Assembly (NCBI RefSeq): GCF_001005305.1
Contig: NZ_LBMH01000005.1
Coordinates: forward strand, 124,001 to 188,000
Direction: 5' to 3'
DNA length: 64,000 bases
Source: Kordia zhangzhouensis
GTDB lineage: Bacteria > Bacteroidota > Bacteroidia > Flavobacteriales > Flavobacteriaceae
The position numbers and the translations under genes are program-made. Positions 10,437-19,300 of the stretch are shown here, one piece after another (positions within the stretch are counted from its first letter, which is position 1; each line of letters opens with the position of its first letter). Under the pieces are notes generated by a model. It made no database searches. It was not told where the DNA came from and was given only the letters and a program-made list of their open reading frames with translations.

Positions 10437-10631
10437 AAAAAACAATTAGAGAAGCGTTTAAAGAACAATTAATTGTATCTTTTTCTTACTAATTACTATA
10501 TTTTGTAAATATTTTCTTTTTATTTAGGGAGATATTTTTTTATATTTTATTCTAAATTGCGGAATTCCGTAAGAATAGTTGTAATCTAAAATTTACTTTT
10601 ACATTATAAAACCTCTTAAATAAGATCAAAA

Positions 10632-11255
10632 ATGACAAAAAAAGTAAATTGTATTGCTACAATTATGTGCATCTTTCTTTTGTTTGGGTGCTCAAAGGAA
10701 GAACCGATAGTTACTGTGAATGCAGATAGCTTTGTAACTGAACACTTATTACTTTCGCAAAAGTTTAGCGATGTAATTCGTTCAAATAAAAGTTTTGATA
10801 TTCAAAAGTTTAATACTTTTTTTGAGGAAAGTGGGAATTCTGAAATTTTATTTTTAAATCAAAACAAGGATGCTGAAACTGAATTTTACACTAATCTTGT
10901 AATCATAAATGAGCAGATTCAAGATAATATTGTAAACTTTTTAAATTCAAATCCTCAACTTTTGAATTTAACTTATGATGAAATAATGGAGATTATTACT
11001 GTTGAAATTGACAACCAACTAAATTCTAATACTTTTGATAATAAGAGTTATGAAAGTTGCTTAGAAAAATATAATGAAGCCACTGACAGATGCACAAGAA
11101 ACTATGCTATATCAATGGCAGGTGCTGGTGTTGCGGCTTTTATTACAGGAGGAACTGCCTTCCCGATAGCCTTTGCAACAGCTACGGCTGTCGCCGCATT
11201 GTGTCAAAGTGATGCTACTGATGATTATAACGAATGTCTTGCCAATGAATCCTAA
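10632..11255 (+). CDS. Lipoprotein with C-terminal glycine/alanine-rich hydrophobic segment, hypothetical
   Basis: This 207-residue protein has a lipoprotein signal peptide: hydrophobic stretch then lipobox LLFGC (Cys20), followed by SKEE. The middle is helical and polar. At the C-terminus two cysteine-containing segments (SCLEKYNEATDRC and CQSDATDDYNEC) flank a ~30-residue glycine/alanine-rich hydrophobic stretch (about 160-190, with GAGVAAFITGG). That stretch resembles glycine-zipper or bacteriocin-like membrane segments. The stop overlaps the next small membrane-protein gene by 11 bases. Family not recognised; compare the look-alike lipoprotein at 28198. Confidence 0.6.
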   Translation: MTKKVNCIATIMCIFLLFGCSKEEPIVTVNADSFVTEHLLLSQKFSDVIRSNKSFDIQKFNTFFEESGNSEILFLNQNKDAETEFYTNLVIINEQIQDNIVNFLNSNPQLLNLTYDEIMEIITVEIDNQLNSNTFDNKSYESCLEKYNEATDRCTRNYAISMAGAGVAAFITGGTAFPIAFATATAVAALCQSDATDDYNECLANES

Positions 11256-11406
11256 AGCCTTCATATCGTTTATATTACTAGGAATTATATTCTTAGTACA
11301 AATCTTTGATACCAACGACCGCTTGCTGTTTGTGCAAATCATTGCATTGATCGGACTCGTGCTACTTGCTGTGGTGAAAATCGTGAGTGATCGCAAAAAG
11401 CTGTGA
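11245..11406 (+). CDS. 53-residue two-helix membrane protein
   Basis: The ATG at 11245 overlaps the last codons of the upstream lipoprotein gene, so translation is probably coupled; a longer frame from 11173 would lie inside that gene and is less likely. The 53 residues consist of two hydrophobic helices (AFISFILLGIIFLVQIF and LLFVQIIALIGLVLLAVVKIV) joined by DTNDR, ending SDRKKL. Possible partner or immunity-type protein for the lipoprotein, as inference only. A hairpin terminator follows. Confidence 0.5.
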   Translation: MNPKAFISFILLGIIFLVQIFDTNDRLLFVQIIALIGLVLLAVVKIVSDRKKL

Positions 11407-11422
11407 TATTTTTTTTAAAACA

Positions 11423-11460
11423 AGGTTGTTAGAAAAGACTCAAAAATCACCTAACAACCT
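11423..11460. terminator. Hairpin between convergent genes
   Basis: Perfect 10-bp arms AGGTTGTTAG (11423-11432) and CTAACAACCT (11451-11460) with an 18-base loop. T-runs lie on both sides (11409-11416 and after 11465), so it may serve the plus-strand small membrane gene and the minus-strand DUF5777 gene. Confidence 0.6.
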
Positions 11461-11486
11461 CGCTTTCTATTTTTTATGTATACTTC

Positions 11487-12338
11487 TTAAAACACACGTA
11501 CAATATTGAATCCGAAAAATACATCACCATCGCCCCAATCGCCTTCTGCATAACTGATAAAGCCTGGCTCGTTGGTCGACTGTGCGTTGGAGAATAACAA
11601 CTGAAAAACGTGTCCGCCCGTTTCAATGTCTACTCCCACAGTAAACGGATTGCGGAATGCGGTGTTGTCTGCTCTGCTAAAATTATACACATAATCCATG
11701 TTGATAGACATACGCTTGCTGATTTTTAAACGTCCGCCCGCACCCATCGCAAACTGATCGTGTTTTTGATTGGCTTCTAACGTGAGATTGTGTCGTACGT
11801 AGGTTGGTGCCAATTCAAACGAAAAGTTATTGTTGAAGCGTCGTGAAATCAATAGTTGCGACGCATAACTGAGTCGGTCTTCAAATAGTAAGAACGGAAA
11901 ACGTTCTTTGCGTACTTGTGTATTGATATTAGCCGTTGCATACCCTACAATATTGAATGGAAAGCTCTCTGACTGTCCCTTTATTTTCATTTTGGTGTGC
12001 AACGCATATGTTTTTCGCAACGATTCCCTACTGATTCCAAATTGCCACCCTTCAAAAAGTCCATAGACTAATTGAATTTTTGTGTTGGCATTGTCAAACC
12101 CAAAAAAGGTTGACAATCCATCTTCTAAGGTTCCAAATCGGTGGGAAACATATAGATAAAAATCTCCTTTGGCAGCTACTTTTGTAGATTGTAAATTTCC
12201 AATCTTCATAGCTTTGAACGCTGGTGACTCAAACATTTCTGGTGTTGCTTCTTCCTCTAGCTCATCTAAAAGATCATCTTGTGCGTGCATGTGTATGCTC
12301 CACAAACATACAAACGCGAGTATATAGTAATATTTCAT
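11487..12338 (-). CDS. DUF5777 family outer-membrane beta-barrel protein
   Basis: This 283-residue protein has a signal peptide (ending HMHAQ). A short acidic linker (DELEEEATPEMFES) is followed by the DUF5777 signature FKAMKIGNLQSTKVAAKGDFYLYVSHRFG (partly quoted in two pieces: FKAMKIGNLQST, FYLYVSHRFG) and FFGFDNANTKIQLVYGLFEGW, then regular amphipathic strands ending with NIVRVF. The aromatic C-terminus fits an outer-membrane barrel. It is the last gene of the minus-strand set heme lipoprotein, YceI, OB-fold protein, DUF5777, a recurring arrangement in Flavobacteriia as far as I recall. Function unknown. Confidence 0.85.
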   Translation of the reverse strand: MKYYYILAFVCLWSIHMHAQDDLLDELEEEATPEMFESPAFKAMKIGNLQSTKVAAKGDFYLYVSHRFGTLEDGLSTFFGFDNANTKIQLVYGLFEGWQFGISRESLRKTYALHTKMKIKGQSESFPFNIVGYATANINTQVRKERFPFLLFEDRLSYASQLLISRRFNNNFSFELAPTYVRHNLTLEANQKHDQFAMGAGGRLKISKRMSINMDYVYNFSRADNTAFRNPFTVGVDIETGGHVFQLLFSNAQSTNEPGFISYAEGDWGDGDVFFGFNIVRVF

Positions 12339-12349
12339 GTACTTATATA

Positions 12350-12748
12350 TTATTTTTTGATAATGACAGCCTTATCGAGTTTTACTTCTTCAAGAAGATC
12401 ATCATACCCAATAATTCTTCCTTTTACTTGTACTTTTTGCCCTTCAGAGAAGGTTTCTGTTGCTGTTCCTTCTTCCAATTGAAAATAGATACTTTCATTA
12501 ATGGTAATTCCTTTTTGGTCTTTTGCAGTAATCTCCCCTGTTAAAGTCACTACTTTTTCTCCTTTTGTCCAAGCATCGGCATTGTCTTTTATTTTCTCTA
12601 AAAATGCTTGAGAATTGCCCGTAAATGCAACTTCCATATCGTTAATTGATGTATGTGGCTTGTATGCATAACTATAAGCCACATAAGCTAATATGGCTAA
12701 TATAAATACGGCAGCCAATGCTATTTTACTTTTTCTTGATAAGCTCAT
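12350..12748 (-). CDS. Membrane-anchored OB-fold (tRNA_anti-like) protein
   Basis: The protein has 132 residues. Residues ~8-27 form one membrane anchor (IALAAVFILAILAYVAYSYAY). The rest resembles the tRNA_anti-like OB-fold family: VVTLTGEITAKDQKGITINESIYFQL, then GQKVQVKGRIIGYDDLLEEVKLDKAVIIK (in pieces: VKGRIIGYDDLLEEVKLD). In Bacteroidota this domain is usually periplasmic and of unknown function. Its start overlaps the end of the yceI-like gene by 23 bases, which points to coupled translation within the heme-lipoprotein operon. Confidence 0.75.
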   Translation of the reverse strand: MSLSRKSKIALAAVFILAILAYVAYSYAYKPHTSINDMEVAFTGNSQAFLEKIKDNADAWTKGEKVVTLTGEITAKDQKGITINESIYFQLEEGTATETFSEGQKVQVKGRIIGYDDLLEEVKLDKAVIIKK

Positions 12749-13271
12749 AATTCAATGTTAGGTTAATTTCTTTTGCTATTTTTTCTCGTACAATACTCGG
12801 AATATCAATATCAAAGTCTTGAGGTTTTACCGAAAAAAATGATTCAATCATAATTTTGTCTCCTTCAAGATATACATTTGCTTTGGTACTAATCTCTTTG
12901 GTTTTTCCTCGAACAGTTATGGTTCCTTCCAAAGTATATTCTTTAGGCGAACTAGAAAGTGCAGACATATCAAAGTTGGCCAGTTTTCCTTTAAAAGTTG
13001 CTTTCGGATATTTATCAGAATCCATATAATTTTCATTAAAATGTTCTTCCATTAAAGCTACTTTAAAATGAAAGGATTTTATAAATAATAATGCCGCAAG
13101 ATCCCCATTTTCAGTATTTAAGATTACTGTTGTACTATTGCTTGTTGCTTCTACAGGTTCAAAAGCTTCCACAGAAGCTTTAAAGTTGGTTGTCCCTGTT
13201 TTGGTATAATATTTTTGTGCTGAAGTTATTCCAAAAACGAATAACATACACCATAGAATTAATTTTTTCAT
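12726..13271 (-). CDS. YceI family lipid-binding-like periplasmic protein
   Basis: The 181-residue protein has a signal peptide (MKKLILWCMLFVFGITSAQ). The YceI lipocalin-like barrel is visible through ATSNSTTVILNTENGDLAAL, FHFKVALMEEHFNENYMDSDKYP and YTLEGTITVRGKTKEI. YceI proteins bind polyisoprenoid or amphiphilic molecules in the periplasm. The gene is 15 bp after the heme lipoprotein gene and overlaps the OB-fold gene. Together they may form an envelope redox or lipid-handling unit, which is inference from context. Confidence 0.88.
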   Translation of the reverse strand: MKKLILWCMLFVFGITSAQKYYTKTGTTNFKASVEAFEPVEATSNSTTVILNTENGDLAALLFIKSFHFKVALMEEHFNENYMDSDKYPKATFKGKLANFDMSALSSSPKEYTLEGTITVRGKTKEISTKANVYLEGDKIMIESFFSVKPQDFDIDIPSIVREKIAKEINLTLNYELIKKK

Positions 13272-13286
13272 GAGTGAGAGTTTAGG

Positions 13287-13652
13287 TTAGTTTTCAAGAA
13301 AACCATCTGCAACCCACTGATCAATTATTTGACGTGTTTCTGGTGGAAGTTGTCCTGATGGCGGCATCGGGTTGGATGCGTTATTAATACGATTTACTAA
13401 ATTTCCTTGTTCTGCTGCTGCACGAACATTGGCATATCCGTCAAGTTGGAGTCCTGCATTTGCACTTGGTCCGCTATGGCAACCTACACAATTGGTATTG
13501 ATAATTGGTGCCACATCATCATCGTAAGTTACCGCTTCTACTATAGGAGGAAGATCTGTTACATCGCCTTCATCTAAAGTGTTGGTAGTACAATTGGCAT
13601 ATAATACCAACGCACATAAGCAGATGAGATAGGTATAAGGTGTTTTATTCAT
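13287..13652 (-). CDS. Heme c lipoprotein (single CxxCH)
   Basis: The ATG at 13652 gives 121 residues and a good lipoprotein signal (LVLYANC, Cys21); an upstream in-frame start at 13778 would put 42 extra residues before the signal and overlap the regulator gene, so it is rejected. One heme motif CVGCH (55-59) follows DDDVAPIINTN, with PMPPSGQLPPETRQIIDQWVADG towards the end; the MPP methionine is the likely distal ligand. This matches planctomycete-type/PSCyt1-like cytochrome c domains of Bacteroidota. It should act as a membrane-tethered periplasmic electron carrier. First gene of the set heme lipoprotein, YceI, OB-fold, DUF5777. Confidence 0.82.
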   Translation of the reverse strand: MNKTPYTYLICLCALVLYANCTTNTLDEGDVTDLPPIVEAVTYDDDVAPIINTNCVGCHSGPSANAGLQLDGYANVRAAAEQGNLVNRINNASNPMPPSGQLPPETRQIIDQWVADGFLEN

Positions 13653-13704
13653 GTGGTAAAGGTTTAATTGTATTTCTTTTTTTATCAATTTTTTTAAAGC
13701 TTTT

Positions 13705-15354
13705 TTACACTTCTGTCGGACGAATACCAAATTCCTTTTTAAAGCATTTAGAAAAGTATGAAGGACTAGAAAAGCCAAACTTAAATGCTATTTCAGAAAC
13801 CGAGTATTTATGGGATATCAATGCTTTTTTTGAGTGATCCAATCGAACAAACATAATCAGCTGTGTAGGAGATTTTCCTGTACTGTCTTTTATTTTTCGT
13901 TGTAATTTTCGCTCACTCATGTTCATTACCTGCGTAAGTTTTTCAACGCCAAATGAGCTATCATCTATATGTTGATCAATAACTTGTAAGACCTCCTCCA
14001 AAAATGAATCATATCTAGTAAATCCATACGGATTCATATCTGATTCATTCGTCTCCGTTTTTTTTGTTACCGTATACAATGTACATAAATCATTGGTTTT
14101 ATAGCTAAGAATAGAAGCATCTTTTATAAAATTATAATCTACACCCGACAATAAATGTTTGATTGCTTGAGTAACTAGAATTTTATTCGGTCTTATTAAT
14201 GACAATATTGAAGTCATCATATAACTGTCTCTTGGCAATACAGAATCGGAATAGTTTATGTCACTTTCTCGCATGTAAATACCTGCAGAAAAAGCTGCAT
14301 TTTGTGTTTTTACTTCTGTTAACACTTTCATTCCGAAGTGAATGGCTTTACTAGGAATATCAAAAGCGATTCTACAGATTTTTTTATCTTTTTCAAGAAC
14401 AACACCTCCGTACTGATTGATAAGTTCGTCTATTTTTTGTGTTCGTAAACTTCCCGTAGAAGCTGTCATAATCTGTCCAAAGAACAATGTTGAAAGTCGT
14501 TGTTTATGACATCCATCGCAAGGAGGCAATTCTTGAATAAACTCTTGAATTTCATCCAGCACTTCAATTGTATTTCCTGCCCAAAATAAATGATCTTCTC
14601 CCGCAAATTCAACAAACTTAGCCCCTTCAATACGTTCCGCAATAAACTTTCCTTCTTCTATTTTTACATCAATATCATTGGTACGCTGCATTAGTAATGT
14701 AGGGACTTTGATATATTTTAAAATATCGATAATGTTTACCTGCGTGTTCATTTTAGTGAGTTTCAAAGCAGCTCTCGGACTGGCACCTGATCTGAAATAA
14801 CTTGCCAACCAACTCATAAACTTATAATCATTGGCTTTGGAAGGCACTAAAGTTTCAAGGTTCATTTCTCCTCCGCCCCAACTATTTTCTATCATATCAT
14901 ATACCTTTTGCCGTTCTTCATCAGTTGGTGCCCAAGGATAATCTGGAGAATAACGTCTTTTTGCAAAGATTCCAAATGTAATTAATGCTATGACACGATT
15001 TGGATAAGTAGCACTAAATAAAGCAGATACACTTCCTCCTTCAGAGTGTCCAAAAAGTATTGCTCTTTCCGAATTGGTTGCGTCCATAACAGCTTTAATA
15101 TCTTCCATTCGCTCTTCTAAAGTAGATAGCTCTACGATACGATCTGACAAACCAGTGCCTCTTTTGTCAAACAAAATAATGCGTACTATTTTTCCTAGTT
15201 CGTGAAAAAAATGAACCAATTCTGGACACGCCCACATCCAATCAATATTAGAAATCCAACCTGGAATATACACTAAATCAATGGGGCCTGAGCCGAATAC
15301 TTGATAGGCTATGCTAAGATTTCCACTTTTGGTATATTGTATTTTTGGAATCAT
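13705..15354 (-). CDS. Hybrid alpha/beta hydrolase, degenerate cyclase-like domain, AraC-type regulator
   Basis: The protein has 549 residues and no signal peptide. Residues 1-275 are an alpha/beta hydrolase: DKRGTGLSDR (63-72), nucleophile elbow GHSEGG (Ser104) and GEDHLFW with the catalytic histidine at 255. Residues ~287-430 align by eye with class III adenylate cyclase domains that follow the same hydrolase type in other bacteria: STLFFGQI replaces the usual VLFTDI, FDIPSKAIHFGMKVLTEV and FSAGIYMRESDI match the later helices and strand. The metal-binding aspartate of the first motif is lost, so cyclase activity is unlikely. Residues ~455-549 are an AraC HTH (VSEIAFKFGFSSPSYFSKCFKKEFG). 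The gene ends 52 bp before the heme lipoprotein gene, same strand, a plausible regulatory target. Confidence 0.85.
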   Translation of the reverse strand: MIPKIQYTKSGNLSIAYQVFGSGPIDLVYIPGWISNIDWMWACPELVHFFHELGKIVRIILFDKRGTGLSDRIVELSTLEERMEDIKAVMDATNSERAILFGHSEGGSVSALFSATYPNRVIALITFGIFAKRRYSPDYPWAPTDEERQKVYDMIENSWGGGEMNLETLVPSKANDYKFMSWLASYFRSGASPRAALKLTKMNTQVNIIDILKYIKVPTLLMQRTNDIDVKIEEGKFIAERIEGAKFVEFAGEDHLFWAGNTIEVLDEIQEFIQELPPCDGCHKQRLSTLFFGQIMTASTGSLRTQKIDELINQYGGVVLEKDKKICRIAFDIPSKAIHFGMKVLTEVKTQNAAFSAGIYMRESDINYSDSVLPRDSYMMTSILSLIRPNKILVTQAIKHLLSGVDYNFIKDASILSYKTNDLCTLYTVTKKTETNESDMNPYGFTRYDSFLEEVLQVIDQHIDDSSFGVEKLTQVMNMSERKLQRKIKDSTGKSPTQLIMFVRLDHSKKALISHKYSVSEIAFKFGFSSPSYFSKCFKKEFGIRPTEV

Positions 15355-15562
15355 ATTTTCTATTTTCGTAAAGAAACCATAGCATTAGCTTTGTTGTGAC
15401 TTGATATTCAAAATTAGTTAATCAACTTCCTTTTTTAGAATTAAAAATTACATAAAAAAATGATATTCAACTTTATCTGTCAACTAAATATTTTTTTGAT
15501 ATAAAATAGCACATGGTCTATCGGGTATATTTTTTGAAATCTATACAAAAGTTATAATGTTA

Positions 15563-16378
15563 TTATTGACGAACAAACTTGACACTTTTACTTCCTTTTG
15601 CCGTATCAATTTTTAAAATATAAATACCACTATGAATATCTCTGATATCCATTTTTTCTAATGGTTGTGTTTCTGATTTTATCAACTGTCCATTCATTGA
15701 ATAAATTGTGATACGTTCAATATTTTGTTGTTGATTTTTGATGAATACAAATGAAGATGCTGGATTTGGATAAATAGAAACATTTGCCAGTGCTATTTCT
15801 TTTACCGTTAGTGTGGCAAAGTCAAACGAACTTGTTCCTGATAATCCTGATCCATTAGAATCTACAGTGTTTGAAAAATTGGCAGATCCATCATCGGTTG
15901 TGTCTGCGGTCAAAAAGCTTTTAAGAGGCGTAACCGTTGTGGCTAATGAAGAATCGTTCGCTAGTATTTCCAAAATTCCACTTGTAGGAGCTCCATTGAT
16001 TTGAATGGTTACCATTGGGGAAGTTGTTCCTGCTGATGGTGCTGGCAACGCAATTGGCGTTCCTAAAGTTTCTGTGATAAGATATCCATCAATGCTTGGA
16101 TTGCCTACATTGGTTCCGTCAAAGAAAGTAGCGCCTGCTCCATTCCCTAATGACGATATTACTGTAGCTGTAACACCATCTGGGACAATAATCGTAAATC
16201 CATAACTCTGTACTGAAGTAGGAAAGTTGGATGCACTAGGATCAGGCACTACTGCTATCGTAAAACTATAACTTCCATTGTCAATAAGTGTGTACGTGTA
16301 GTTTTCTTGTGCGTTTATCTGTAAGCTAAAAAAGCAATAGATTGCCATACATAAATTTGTAATAGTAATTTTGTTCAT
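15563..16378 (-). CDS. Secreted protein with T9SS type A sorting domain
   Basis: This 271-residue protein has a signal peptide (ending LQINAQ). The middle (~30-190) is a beta-rich Ser/Thr/Gly-rich domain that I do not recognise. The C-terminal ~75 residues are a classical type IX secretion sorting domain: VSIYPNPASSFVFIKN, RITIYSMNGQLIKSE, and MDIRDIHSGIYILKID, ending SVKFVRQ. The protein should therefore be exported through T9SS and attached to or released from the cell surface. It starts 5 bp after the stop of the giant leucine-rich repeat gene and is likely co-transcribed with it. Confidence 0.88.
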   Translation of the reverse strand: MNKITITNLCMAIYCFFSLQINAQENYTYTLIDNGSYSFTIAVVPDPSASNFPTSVQSYGFTIIVPDGVTATVISSLGNGAGATFFDGTNVGNPSIDGYLITETLGTPIALPAPSAGTTSPMVTIQINGAPTSGILEILANDSSLATTVTPLKSFLTADTTDDGSANFSNTVDSNGSGLSGTSSFDFATLTVKEIALANVSIYPNPASSFVFIKNQQQNIERITIYSMNGQLIKSETQPLEKMDIRDIHSGIYILKIDTAKGSKSVKFVRQ

Positions 16379-16383
16379 GATGT

Positions 16384-19300
16384 TTAGTTTTCTGGTAATT
16401 GTTCTTGTATTTGAAATGTGCTAAAGTTTAAAAAGTTCCCTGGATGTGCGAGTACATTTTGCAATATGAAAGGCGCATCTGGATTGACACCTTCGTATTG
16501 TATACTTCCATCCATCGTAAGATCGTTGGTATTATATCCACTTACAATAAAGGTTGAAAAGTTTAAGAAGTTTCCTGGATCATTGAGTACTAACGAAAGA
16601 ATTTCTGGTGCATCAGGTGTAGTTCCTGAGTATTGGACAATCGTATCTCCGTTTACATTTCCTGCCCACATTCCTAGCGTTCCTACTGGCATAGCTGCTA
16701 TGGTTTGCGCATTGCTTCCAAAAGTAATAGGATTTGTTGCATTTGTAAAGTCAAGCACTACCCTATTTCCTGTTAACAACTGTACATTTGCTGTCATCAC
16801 TCCTAAATGATTTCTATGACGAATTGCGACAAAGTAATTACTTGTTGGCGAGGCAAATTGAAGAATTCCCAAACCATTCACGTCTACTACATCTCCATCG
16901 CGTTGTAGCAATGCAGATCTTCCTTCCACAATAGTGGTATTATCAACAGCATCACGCAATTCCACAAAAACCCAATCTACAATAGCATTGTTTCCTGTTG
17001 CGTTGAATACATTGCTATTACACGTAAGTGCGTCATTGTATGGAGATGTGGTCGGAATGAGTCCCGCAACGCGGAGATTGTCACGCATGAGAGTTTCTTC
17101 ACCCGAAGTCGGATTGAAAAATGCGCCTTGTAAGTACACTTTAGGTTCTAAAATGGTCGTTCCTTGTTCTATTAATGATTTGTATCCTATCCAACCTGCA
17201 TTTTCATAGGCTTGTGTGGTTCCTGACGGTATGAAAACATCTACGTTTGTGCGTGATCCGAACGAACTATTAGAAATACTTGCTGGCGTACTTCCTTCCG
17301 AGATGACCTCTCGTAAACCTCCCCCAAAAAAAGCTTCTCCACCAATAGTTGTGATGTTTTCTGGAATGGTAACGCTGAGTAAATTATTATTATCTCTAAA
17401 CGCTCTAAACTCTATCGTAGTCAATGTACTTGGAAAGCTTACCGTACGTACACCTCTGTTTCGGTATGCGGAGTTTCCAATGATAGTAATCGTAAAATCA
17501 ATTCCGCCTTTGGAAACGAGCTCTGGAAAGATGAAATCTCCGTTAGGAACGTCACCATCTCTACCAATTGCTTTGAGCGTGTTTGGTGACAATGAGAGAA
17601 TTTCATAGCGAATAGCGTTGAACGTAAATTGATTTCCAACGGTGATGCCATTTCCATTGATAGAGAAAAACCCTGTCCAACCTGCATTTTCGTACGCTGT
17701 TTCAGCACCCGTCGGAACCCTTAATGCGATGTTTTCTCGCGTTCCAAAAGAAGTAACATCAATCGTTGCAGGTGTGTTTCCCAACGCTTCTACAGTAGCC
17801 AATGAACTGGTTGCGAAAGCATTGACACCAATAGTTGATATGTTACTTCCTATAAGTACATCCGTAATATCTGTATTTTGAAACGCATTGTTGTCAATCG
17901 CGGTGATTGCAAAAGTTGTTGAAGTAGTTGTTTCTAGAATTGTATTTGGAATCGTAATATTTTGTGTTGTTGTAACTCGATTGATAATCTTCACCGTTTC
18001 TGGCGCAATAGAAGTCACTTCATAAGTAAAATCGCCTTCAATAAACTGCCCGCCTACATTAAATGTACCATTGATTGAAGCAAAACCTGTCCAACCATTG
18101 TTGAGATAATCATTAATAACAGTAGCTTGATCTGGAATAATCGTTAACGGAAGCATAGTACGTGTACCAAAACTTGAACTATCAACCGTTGCTGGCGTGG
18201 CACTAGTTGCTGTAACCGATGTTAATGGATTTCCTATGAATGCGTTCGCTCCAATAGAAGTAATGTTTGATGGAATAGTGATTGAAGTGAGTAAGTTTCC
18301 GTCAAATGTATTCGATTCAATCACAGTAATGCTACTCGGAATAGTTATGCTTGTTAATGCATTCGATTGAAAAGCAAAAGCTCCTAAAGTTGTCAAGCTC
18401 GCCGGAAAACTAACATTTCCTATCTGGTTTTCACGAAATGCATTGACGCCAATAGTTTCTATGTTAGATGGCAACGTAATGCTAGTCAGATTGTTATTCC
18501 TAAAAGCTCTTGTACTAATCGTTGTAATGGTATTGCTCATAACTACACTTGATAGATTGGCATTTTCAAACGCAGCAGTTCCAATAGATACAATCGTAAA
18601 TGTTTCATTATTACCAATAGAACTCGTTACTGTGGTAGGAATGACTATATTTTGAGCTCCTGTTAATTGTCCTAATAACTCAACTGTGTTGGGATTTTTT
18701 GAAAGTACTTGATACTGAAAGTTACCTTCTTCAAACACGTTCCCTTCAAACAAATTACCATTAATTGTTCTAAAACCAGTCCAACCTGCTGCAATATATG
18801 TGTTTTCCAAACCATTAGGCACCGCAAGATCAATAAGGTTACGATCTTCTATACTTGAATTTTCTACACTTGGCGGCGTTATAGCAAGTACTTCTACAAA
18901 AGTTAGCGGATTTCCTCTAAAAGCTCTGGCATTAATAGTAGTAAGCGTAGAAGGCAAGGTAATGGTAGTTAAATTATTTCCTTGAAAAGCTTCTGCTTCG
19001 ATAGTTTCTACTAAATTAGGTAAAACTACACTATTCAAATTATCAAATCGATACGCCCTTTCCTTTATAACCGTTGTAGTTAAGGTTATTCCATTTTTTG
19101 TCACTGTGGATGGAATCACTAAATCTGTATTACTAGCATTTCCACTATTTAAGCGTGCTTCATTAGGAGATACATTTAGTGTCGTGTAATTGAATCCATC
19201 TACTGAATAATTAACACCTATTTCTGGCGTTCCATTCACACTAAAAAAACCAGTCCAATTTGCTGAAACATAATTTGCTTCTGAACCATTTGGAATTGTT

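Noticed and set aside
10560-10569. Perfect palindrome CGGAATTCCG upstream of the lipoprotein gene
   Set aside because: Only 10 bp, single occurrence noticed, and flanks do not extend the symmetry; could be chance.
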